Source: Lachnospiraceae bacterium (lineage in GTDB: Bacteria; Bacillota; Clostridia; Lachnospirales; Lachnospiraceae). Taken from it: a DNA stretch of 64,000 bases. The position numbers were made by a program, and so were the translations under genes. Below are positions 54,009 through 61,509 of the stretch, piece by piece; within the stretch, counting starts at the first letter, position 1; every line of letters starts with the position of its first letter. The notes under the pieces were generated by a model. It had not been told where the DNA came from, searched no databases, and was given only the letters and a program-made list of their open reading frames with translations. Where the stretch lies: the NCBI GenBank assembly GCA_009911035.1, contig QXWO01000007.1, forward strand, positions 25,977-89,976, given 5' to 3'.

Positions 54009-56111
54009 TTAAAAAACCCTCTTAACAGCTCCCATCATATCCTGCGCCATATCCTTTGGCACAGGACTGACCTCCATCTCTATAGTAAGTTCATTTTCAA
54101 CATCCATGGCAAGTTCAGAAACCATAATGCACAGATTCGGATCCTGTGTATCAAAAACATAACATCCTGGCTTCACCATTTTCCCGTTTGTCTGTATGAA
54201 TTTTTTCTGGAAGGGCACATCCACACCGTTTAAATCAAGTTTTAAAATCTTTACCATACAGGAACAGTCTGCCGGGTCGATTCTAAGTGTCTTCACATTC
54301 CCGTCAAAAGGAATCTGCGCGCAGACAAGGCTTTCATCTTCATATACATCGGGCATATAGCAGGAGTTTTCCTCCTGAAACCCTTTTCCATTATCAAAAT
54401 AAATCTGAATTCTCTCATCCAGTATCTTCTTAAGATGATATTCCATCAATGTTTTAGGTTCAATACAGTAAGTGCCGATAAGAGAACGGATTTCCCCCAT
54501 GGACATGCGTTTTCCAGTCACCTGTTTTTGGAACTTTGCTTCTTTTCTCCGGTAACTGTCGGCCATCTTTTCCGTAATGCCAAGTTTTCTCATGATGGCG
54601 TCCAGATCCAGCCTGTTACGTTTTTCTTCCTCAAGAACATAGCAGTAAACCGCCCTGAAAGCAATTTCCTGAGGCGGTATCTGTCTTTTCATGGTCCATT
54701 CATAGTCTATGACCGTCCATTTATCACCGTCCACCAGAATATTGGCAAATATCAGGTCATAATCCGTCACCGGCTTTTCGCTTCCATAAGAAACCAGCTC
54801 ATAATACCTGTCAAAGAGCCTGTGAAATTCTTCCATGTCATCCCGTTCCAGACATTCGTCCAGCAATTCTTCCAGCGTAACACCCTTTTCATAAGGGAAC
54901 TGGGCATAACCCTCTCCGGTAATCTGGCAGGCATTGATAGAAAGCCCGCTGCCCTCATATCTGTCTTTTAAAAGTTCATAAGCCTGCTTCATTCCTCTGA
55001 TATGTCCTGCCGCCTGCTCATTCATGGGTATTTTCCGCACCACCCTGCCATCAGGCGTATCCACAATATCCGTCCGCAGGGCATATTTTCCCGCCCGGTC
55101 ATTAGAATATTTTACATAACAGGTGTCTGCCTCTCCTCCTATCATCACCAGATAGGAATTGGAAAATACATCAAAAAGGCCGTCCTGTATGGTTCCGTCA
55201 AACACATACTTTTCATTAAAAAGCACCATTCTGTCCCGGTCAAAGTTGCGGATATTATCTGTCAGCTCGCCCTGGTGGGGGAGCCGCCTGTCCGAATAAA
55301 TTACCGTTGGGAATTTATAATCAGGATAAGGATAATAAAAAGAATAGTTCTTCACGCCGCAGTTTTTAAAGATCTTTTCCAGTCCGGGCCGGGTAAAGGT
55401 CCGGGCGCTTCCCCCTTCCGGGTAGCCCTCCAGTCCGCAGAAGTAGGTGCCGGCATGGTCCTCCTGACAGCCTGCCCAATATTTTAATCCAAATTTATTT
55501 TCTATGGCAATCACGATACAGCCCTCTTTTTTTACATGCTTCATCATGATCTTTAAGAAATCTTCGTAGGGCGTCTTGGTATGTATATAGGACTGACCAT
55601 ACTCAAAAACGCCAATCATGCAGGCAAAATCATAGTCTTCCCCAAGGGACGGCTCGATATCGCTGAAATTCCCCACATGAATTTCAATATTGTCTTTATC
55701 CTGATTCCTGTAGGCGTTGATGCGGCTTCTTTTGGCAGACAGATCCACGCAGGTGACACTTTTGGCCTTTTCTGCCAACTTTTCCGTAATTACGCCGCAC
55801 CCGGAACCGATTTCAAGAACCTTGTCTGTTGGCTTTATGGGAAGCCAGTCCACAATATTCCCCCTTAGGGAGGATAAGTGATATAAAATGGGCCAGCTTC
55901 TGCTTTCTTCTATAATAGAAGGATATTCCACATGAGCGGCGTTTTTTACGATGGAAAGAATCTTGTCCTCTATCTCCCCGTCGCTGTACAGATCCTTTCC
56001 CGGATAAAACTGATAATCTAATTTCACCTTCCCTATCTGGGCCGGAAGCTTTGAGAGCAATTCTTCCTCACTTAAGTGAATCGGCGTATGCCTTCTTCTT
56101 TCCCCGCTCAT
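54009..56111 (-). CDS. Methyltransferase-kinase fusion, WbdD-like glycan cap enzyme
   Basis: A 700-residue protein. Residues about 90-265 form a class I SAM methyltransferase: DKVLEIGSGCGVITEKLAE (motif I), VTCVDLSAKR, FACMIGVFEYG and EGCIVIAIENKFGLKYW. Residues about 330-500 look like a small-molecule or LPS-type kinase, with the nucleotide-binding Lys region YALRTDI / RKIP and the active site DYDLIFANILV then VIDYEW. The last 130 residues form a beta-type domain. Order and size resemble WbdD, which phosphorylates and methylates the end of E. coli O9a chains to stop growth. The wzt gene ends 22 nt upstream. Substrate and reaction here are inference. Confidence 0.85.
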   Translation of the reverse strand: MSGERRRHTPIHLSEEELLSKLPAQIGKVKLDYQFYPGKDLYSDGEIEDKILSIVKNAAHVEYPSIIEESRSWPILYHLSSLRGNIVDWLPIKPTDKVLEIGSGCGVITEKLAEKAKSVTCVDLSAKRSRINAYRNQDKDNIEIHVGNFSDIEPSLGEDYDFACMIGVFEYGQSYIHTKTPYEDFLKIMMKHVKKEGCIVIAIENKFGLKYWAGCQEDHAGTYFCGLEGYPEGGSARTFTRPGLEKIFKNCGVKNYSFYYPYPDYKFPTVIYSDRRLPHQGELTDNIRNFDRDRMVLFNEKYVFDGTIQDGLFDVFSNSYLVMIGGEADTCYVKYSNDRAGKYALRTDIVDTPDGRVVRKIPMNEQAAGHIRGMKQAYELLKDRYEGSGLSINACQITGEGYAQFPYEKGVTLEELLDECLERDDMEEFHRLFDRYYELVSYGSEKPVTDYDLIFANILVDGDKWTVIDYEWTMKRQIPPQEIAFRAVYCYVLEEEKRNRLDLDAIMRKLGITEKMADSYRRKEAKFQKQVTGKRMSMGEIRSLIGTYCIEPKTLMEYHLKKILDERIQIYFDNGKGFQEENSCYMPDVYEDESLVCAQIPFDGNVKTLRIDPADCSCMVKILKLDLNGVDVPFQKKFIQTNGKMVKPGCYVFDTQDPNLCIMVSELAMDVENELTIEMEVSPVPKDMAQDMMGAVKRVF

Positions 56112-56132
56112 ATCCTGCTTCCTTTCTGCTGT

Positions 56133-57443
56133 TCATATAGGTACATCTTTCACCCTCACTTTTGAATTGGTATCATAATATCCGACCGTATCTTTGTCCG
56201 AAATCACCGTCATATTCAGCACATCGTACAGCCTGTGGTAGACCTTGAAATCCTCATTTTCATATCCAGTCACCCCAAGAGAAAGAAGATACTCCCCTCC
56301 CTGTAAGTCTATTTTCTGGGTAAAGGTAATCTCCTTGACGCTCCCCGCCGTAACTGGTTCCAAAAATGCCTTCTCCAGCATGGTGTTGGTTCCTGTAATC
56401 TCCACTCCTTTGATATTTTTGATGCTGAACGCAAAAATAGGTTCCGGGATATCCTCCGAAAACCGCACCCTCATATGTACACTGCACATCTGTCCCTTGA
56501 TGATGGCGCTGGTATTCCTGCCTTCTTCATCCGTCACATAATAGTCCTCAATGGTGGCCGCTTTAGTTCCATACTCCAGTAAATCCGGGTTTACCACAGC
56601 CCCGTGTTCCGTGCCCCCTTCGCCGGTCTTTGCTGCGGCCGCTTTAACCTCCTTATCCCCGGAAAGGTTTCCGTCCCCGTCTTCCGAAAGCGGATACTGT
56701 CCTACTAATACCTGCTTATATGCATCGATCATTTCCTTGGGGCTTCCCTCTCCCAGCTTGACCCCCTGATTCAGCAGAACTACTTTATCACAGTATTTAC
56801 TGATGCTGCTCAAATCATGGCTTACAAACAGGATGGTCTTCCCCATTTTCTTAAATTCTTCAAATTTATGATAACATTTTGCCTGAAAAAACACATCCCC
56901 CACCGACAAAGCCTCATCTACAATCAGGATTTCCGGCTCAATATTGATGGCAACAGCAAAAGCAAGCCGTACAAACATACCGCTTGAGTAAGTCTTGACA
57001 GGCTGGTAAACATAATCTCCTATATCTGCAAACTCTAAAATATCATCCATTTTGGCTTCGATCTCCTTTTCGGAAAAGCCAATCATGGTACCGTTTAAGT
57101 ATACATTTTCTATGCCGTTATATTCCATATTAAATCCGGCGCCAAGCTCTAAAAGAGCGGAGATCCGTCCATTGACACTGACCTGTCCGCCGGAGGGGTT
57201 TAACACGCCTGTTATGATCTTTAATATGGTGGACTTTCCCGAACCATTGGTACCGATAATTCCTACCGTTTCCCCCTGGTAAATGGTCATATCCACCCTT
57301 TTTAAGGCATAATGCTCTTTATAACGTTTCTTTCTGGAAAGCCCCAGGGATTCCCTTAGCCTGTCCGAGGGCTTGTCATAAAGTTTATATGCCTTCTCCA
57401 GTTTTTTTACCTCTATGGCAATTTTCTTCTCATCCATCCCCAT
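56133..57443 (-). CDS. wzt: Glycan ABC exporter ATPase with C-terminal Wzt domain
   Basis: A 436-residue exporter subunit. NBD at residues 1-250: Walker A GTNGSGKST, signature YSSGMFVRLAF, Walker B ILIVDEA and the switch His in LFVSHD. A Glu/Gly-rich linker near residues 255-290 leads to a C-terminal beta domain (residues about 300-436: VHMRVRFSEDIPEPIFAFSIKN, GEYLLSLGVTGYENED). In E. coli O9a this domain recognises the capped chain end before export, so it fits with the neighbouring WbdD-like gene. Teichoic-acid TagH proteins lack this immunoglobulin-like domain. Confidence 0.93.
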   Translation of the reverse strand: MGMDEKKIAIEVKKLEKAYKLYDKPSDRLRESLGLSRKKRYKEHYALKRVDMTIYQGETVGIIGTNGSGKSTILKIITGVLNPSGGQVSVNGRISALLELGAGFNMEYNGIENVYLNGTMIGFSEKEIEAKMDDILEFADIGDYVYQPVKTYSSGMFVRLAFAVAINIEPEILIVDEALSVGDVFFQAKCYHKFEEFKKMGKTILFVSHDLSSISKYCDKVVLLNQGVKLGEGSPKEMIDAYKQVLVGQYPLSEDGDGNLSGDKEVKAAAAKTGEGGTEHGAVVNPDLLEYGTKAATIEDYYVTDEEGRNTSAIIKGQMCSVHMRVRFSEDIPEPIFAFSIKNIKGVEITGTNTMLEKAFLEPVTAGSVKEITFTQKIDLQGGEYLLSLGVTGYENEDFKVYHRLYDVLNMTVISDKDTVGYYDTNSKVRVKDVPI

Positions 57444-57454
57444 ATCTCCCAGTG

Positions 57455-58486
57455 CTACAGCACGTCTGCGAAGTGCACTTTCAGCCTTTTAAAAATCAAG
57501 GAACCAATACAGAACAAGGTAACTGTAAAAATCCAGAAATATGTGGAGGAATAAAAGTGCTCAAAAAACCACTCATCACCGTAAATTGCATTCCGGTAGC
57601 CGTTAACAATGTAAACCAGCGGATTTAATTTAAAAAGCGTAATCAGGTTATCATTGTTGAGCATATCGATATTCCACAAAATAGGCGTAGCCCACATGCC
57701 AACCTGTAACCCGATATTGATAATCTGCGCCAGATCCTTAAAAAATACCACCACTGCACAGGTGCAGTAACTCATGGCCAGCACCAGTACAAACAGGCAG
57801 AAACTGTAATATACCACCTGTATCGTATAAATATTGGGATAATACCCGTAAAATACCGCCACTGCCAGAAGAACGGCTACAAAAAAAACATGGATAAAGG
57901 TAGCTGCAATCAGTTTGATGATTGGAAGGATACTGATATTGAACACAACCTTTTTTACCAGATAGCTGTATTCCAGAAGGGCACTGGTCCCGTTTGTGAT
58001 TGCCTCGGAAAAATAAAACCATGGCACAAGCCCTGCCGTTAAATGCAGCACATAAGGCACTTCCACCCCGCTTGCCACCAACTGGCTCCGGGTCTGAAAT
58101 ACCTTGTCAAACACGATCCAATACATAAGCACCGTCACCACCGGCTGCACCAACGCCCACAAAAAACCAAGGTATGAACCTGCATAACGCTTTTTAAAAT
58201 CATTTTTGGCCAACTTCCAGATCAATTTTCTGCTCTGGAACAATTCCCTGGGTATAATGAACATTCTGTCATAATAAAGGCCGAAAATAATACATGCCAG
58301 TGTAAGCAGTGCACAGGCGCAGAACTTTTTTAAATTTTCCGTGTGCTGGTCAGGAGCCAGGGGGTTATTGTGCAGAAGCACCATGGCCGCCACTAAAATA
58401 CATATCCCGTAAAAAATACCAATGCCTACAGGCTTCGGCATTTTTTTAAAAACAAACCCTTTCTTCTCCTTAAGGTTACTTTCCAT
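57455..58486 (-). CDS. wzm: Glycan ABC exporter permease (Wzm type)
   Basis: Membrane half of the exporter. The open frame extends to 58537 inside rfbC, but ATG 58486 lies 5 nt after the rfbC stop and begins MESNLKEKKG. About 343 residues: two N-terminal membrane helices (IGIFYGICILVAAMVLL and CACALLTLACIIFGLYY) that are extra compared with standard Wzm, then the ABC-2 domain with FKKRYAGSYLGFLWALVQPV, VPWFYFSEAITNGTSAL, SYLVKKVVFNISILPI and six more helices. The wzt start follows 11 nt after the stop. Confidence 0.92.
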   Translation of the reverse strand: MESNLKEKKGFVFKKMPKPVGIGIFYGICILVAAMVLLHNNPLAPDQHTENLKKFCACALLTLACIIFGLYYDRMFIIPRELFQSRKLIWKLAKNDFKKRYAGSYLGFLWALVQPVVTVLMYWIVFDKVFQTRSQLVASGVEVPYVLHLTAGLVPWFYFSEAITNGTSALLEYSYLVKKVVFNISILPIIKLIAATFIHVFFVAVLLAVAVFYGYYPNIYTIQVVYYSFCLFVLVLAMSYCTCAVVVFFKDLAQIINIGLQVGMWATPILWNIDMLNNDNLITLFKLNPLVYIVNGYRNAIYGDEWFFEHFYSSTYFWIFTVTLFCIGSLIFKRLKVHFADVL

Positions 58487-58491
58487 ACTTT

Positions 58492-59058
58492 CTATCCGTT
58501 CTCTCTGCTTTTTACATATTCTTTGATGCCGCCCCACTTTGTATCCTTATCGGACATAATCAGTTTAGTGTCCGGTGTTATGGGCCATTCCACCCCGATG
58601 TCCGGGTCGTCAAATTTTAATCCCCCTTCGTCATTGGGATGATAAAAATCCGTACATTTATAGGCAAATTCCGCATAGTCAGACAGCACAATAAATCCAT
58701 GGGCAAAATTTTTCGGTATAAAAAACTGCTTTTTATTTTCTGCTGAAAGCACTACCCCGTACCATTTTCCAAAGGTTTTTGAATCCGGCCTTAAGTCTAC
58801 CGCCACATCAAAAACCTCGCCGGAAATCACCCGGACAAGCTTGTCCTGTGGGTGGTTAATCTGGAAATGAAGCCCCCTTAAGACATTCTTAACGGATGAT
58901 GACTGGTTATCCTGTACAAAAACCTGGTCAATCCCTGCTTCCTTGTAATCATTATAATTGTATGTTTCCATGAAATATCCCCGGGCATCTCCGAACACCG
59001 CAGGGGTGATCACCTTTAGTCCTTCGATTTCACATGTTTCCACTGTAATTTTTCCCAT
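58492..59058 (-). CDS. rfbC: dTDP-4-dehydrorhamnose 3,5-epimerase
   Basis: Third step of dTDP-L-rhamnose synthesis; a 188-residue cupin. Marks are GDARGYFMETYNYNDY, VQDNQSSSVKNVLRGLHFQ with the catalytic His, PQDKLVRVISGEVFDVAVDLR, and FIPKNFAHGFIVLSD and FAYKCTDFYHP with the catalytic Tyr region. It is full length and is followed within 5 nt by the exporter permease. RBS GGGAGAAG. Confidence 0.96.
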   Translation of the reverse strand: MGKITVETCEIEGLKVITPAVFGDARGYFMETYNYNDYKEAGIDQVFVQDNQSSSVKNVLRGLHFQINHPQDKLVRVISGEVFDVAVDLRPDSKTFGKWYGVVLSAENKKQFFIPKNFAHGFIVLSDYAEFAYKCTDFYHPNDEGGLKFDDPDIGVEWPITPDTKLIMSDKDTKWGGIKEYVKSRENG

Positions 59059-59157
59059 GAATCTTCTCCCTTTCTATCCATTTCTGTAACAGAAATTCCC
59101 AATTATACAGCAATGTTGATCCCTCTACGCATATTTTACTGCCAAGAAGGCTGTATT

Positions 59158-60027
59158 TTACAAGCCTTCCGCAACTTCTTTCATATATTGTCCATAGTTT
59201 GTCTTCATAAGCGGCTCTGCCAGCTTCAAAAGCTGTTCTCTGTTGATGAATCCCCTCTTGTAGGCAATTTCCTCAATGCAGGAAATATACAGCCCCTGCC
59301 GTTTCTGGAATGCCGCCACGAAATCAGAAGCATCTAAAAGCGAATCATGATTTCCTGTATCCAGCCAGGCAAAACCTCTCCCTAAAGTTTCCACATGGAG
59401 GGTCCCCCTGCGCAGATATTCATTGTTGATGCTGGTGATTTCAATTTCCCCGCGGGCAGAAGGCTTCACGTCAGCCGCAATGTCCACCACATCATTGTCA
59501 TAAAAATAAAGCCCTGGCACCGCATAATTGCTTTTAGGATTTTCCGGCTTTTCCTCAATAGACAGAGCTTTCCCTGTTTCGTCAAACTCAACCACTCCGT
59601 ATTCTCTGGGATCACGCACATAATAGCCGAATATAGTAGCGCCTTTTTCCCGAAGGGCTACTTCCCTCAACACCCTCGAAAAACTTTGTCCGTAAAAAAT
59701 GTTGTCCCCAAGCACCAGCGCAACATTATCCTTTCCGATAAAATCAGCGCCTATGATAAAGGCATCGGCAAGTCCTCTGGGCTGTTCCTGCACCGCATAG
59801 GAAAAAGACATGCCGAGCTGGCTTCCATCTCCAAACAGTTCCTCAAAGACAGGCAAATCCCTGGGGGTCGAGATTATCAGTACCTCCCTGATCCCTGCCA
59901 GCATCAGAGTAGACAGCGGATAATAAATCATCGGTTTGTCATAAACCGGCATAATCTGTTTGCTGATTGCCTTGGTCAGCGGATACAGCCTTGTCCCCGA
60001 CCCGCCTGCTAAAATAATTCCTTTCAT
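59158..60027 (-). CDS. rfbA: Glucose-1-phosphate thymidylyltransferase
   Basis: First step of dTDP-rhamnose synthesis, joining dTTP and glucose 1-phosphate. 289 residues: [17 protein letters not shown] nucleotide loop, [40 protein letters not shown] with metal Asp, [21 protein letters not shown] and [21 protein letters not shown] before the ATG. The 258 nt upstream to rfbB hold a terminator-like hairpin, so rfbA may have its own promoter. Confidence 0.97.
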   Translation of the reverse strand: MKGIILAGGSGTRLYPLTKAISKQIMPVYDKPMIYYPLSTLMLAGIREVLIISTPRDLPVFEELFGDGSQLGMSFSYAVQEQPRGLADAFIIGADFIGKDNVALVLGDNIFYGQSFSRVLREVALREKGATIFGYYVRDPREYGVVEFDETGKALSIEEKPENPKSNYAVPGLYFYDNDVVDIAADVKPSARGEIEITSINNEYLRRGTLHVETLGRGFAWLDTGNHDSLLDASDFVAAFQKRQGLYISCIEEIAYKRGFINREQLLKLAEPLMKTNYGQYMKEVAEGL

Positions 60028-60178
60028 ATCGCCCTCATTTCTGTAAGCTATTCTTACCTCTTTCTACATATATAGCAGTTCAGATACTTTCAGCCACTGA
60101 CCCGTCGCACAGCCTGACCCGTCAATGCCCGGATCTGTCCAAACTATTACCTGCGCACAACTGTTAATAGTATACCAC

Positions 60179-60212
60179 AAAATGGAAGTGACTGTAAATC
60201 ACTCCCATTTTT
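60179..60212 (-). terminator. Hairpin after rfbB
   Basis: AAAATGGAAGTGA pairs with TCACTCCCATTTT with one mismatch; on the minus strand it is followed by TTTTG. About 75 nt after the rfbB stop. Confidence 0.6.
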
Positions 60213-60285
60213 ATTTCCGTTTTTCATGTCTCCGTCCGCAGCAGGCTTCATGAATCCGGCTCCCATTGGAGCCGCATACGAAATA

Positions 60286-61368
60286 TCAGCGGTCTTTATA
60301 CATATCCTCATAGTACTTCTGATAGTCGCCGCTGGTCACATTCTTCATCCAGTCCTCATGCTCAAAAAACCATGCTATGGTGCGCTTTATTCCTTCCTTA
60401 AACATGGTTTCCGGCTCCCAGCCGATTTCTGCCTTAATCTTATCGGGCGCAATGGCATACCTTCTGTCATGCCCTTTCCTGTCTTCCACATAGGTGATCA
60501 AATCTTCCCCCACAAGTGCCCTTCTGGAATCTCCTTCCGGCAACATTTCCTTAAGGGTATCCAGAATAATGTGGATAATTTCGATGTTCTGTTTTTCATT
60601 ATGTCCGCCCACATTGTAAGTCTCAAAAAGGCGCCCCTTCTCCTGTACCATGTCAATGGCTTTCGCATGATCCTCCACGTAAAGCCAGTCCCTGACATTT
60701 TTACCATCTCCGTAGACAGGAAGCTTTTTCCCGTGCAGCGCATTATTGATGATCAGAGGAATCAGTTTTTCAGGGAACTGATATGGCCCGTAATTGTTGG
60801 AGCAGTTCGTAATATTAGCAGGGAACTTATACGTATCCATATATGCCTTCACCAGCATGTCCGAGCTGGCCTTGCTGGCAGAATACGGGCTATGGGGTGC
60901 ATAAGGCGTTGTCTCATAAAAGTAGCCCCCCTCATCTTCCAGCGAACCATACACCTCATCGGTAGATACATGGAGGAATTTCTTATCCGGCTTAAATGTT
61001 CCGTCAGGCAGTTCCCATGCCGCCTTTGCACAGTTGAGCATGACCGCAGTTCCTAACACATTCGTCTGCACAAAAACCTCTGGTGCCTTGATACTCCTGT
61101 CCACGTGGCTCTCCGCCGCAAAATGCACCACCCGGTCAATGTCATTCTCCTCAAATATTTTAGCTATCGCTTCCTTGTCACAAATATCCGCCTTCACAAA
61201 AGTATAGTTATCCCGTTCCTCCACACTTTTCAAATTCTCAAGATTCCCCGCATAAGTAAGGGCATCCACATTAATGATCCGGATCTCATTATCATATTTT
61301 CTAAACATATAATGAATATAGTTCGACCCGATAAATCCGGCCCCTCCTGTTACCAAATAAGTTCTCAT
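60286..61368 (-). CDS. rfbB: dTDP-glucose 4,6-dehydratase
   Basis: Second step of dTDP-rhamnose synthesis; a 360-residue short-chain dehydrogenase-type enzyme from ATG 61368, preceded by GGAGAG; the frame is open to 61410. NAD loop VTGGAGFIGSNYIHYM, VDALTYAGNL, HFAAESHVDRSI, FLHVSTDEVYG (catalytic Asp-Glu), YSASKASSDML (YxxxK), NNYGPYQFPEKLIPL and WLYVEDHAKAI. Gene order is B-A-C; rfbD is absent and must be elsewhere if rhamnose is made. Confidence 0.97.
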   Translation of the reverse strand: MRTYLVTGGAGFIGSNYIHYMFRKYDNEIRIINVDALTYAGNLENLKSVEERDNYTFVKADICDKEAIAKIFEENDIDRVVHFAAESHVDRSIKAPEVFVQTNVLGTAVMLNCAKAAWELPDGTFKPDKKFLHVSTDEVYGSLEDEGGYFYETTPYAPHSPYSASKASSDMLVKAYMDTYKFPANITNCSNNYGPYQFPEKLIPLIINNALHGKKLPVYGDGKNVRDWLYVEDHAKAIDMVQEKGRLFETYNVGGHNEKQNIEIIHIILDTLKEMLPEGDSRRALVGEDLITYVEDRKGHDRRYAIAPDKIKAEIGWEPETMFKEGIKRTIAWFFEHEDWMKNVTSGDYQKYYEDMYKDR

Positions 61369-61509
61369 CTTCTTCTCTCCATTCTTCTTTCTGATTCCAA
61401 GAAACTGCACAGCTTCTATACGCAGTCTTATTTTCTCCCAAACTGCAGTCCCGCGCCGCGGTTCTTTTAGAGATAGTCATTTCACTTAGCATTAGCGAAA
61501 CTTCATCTC

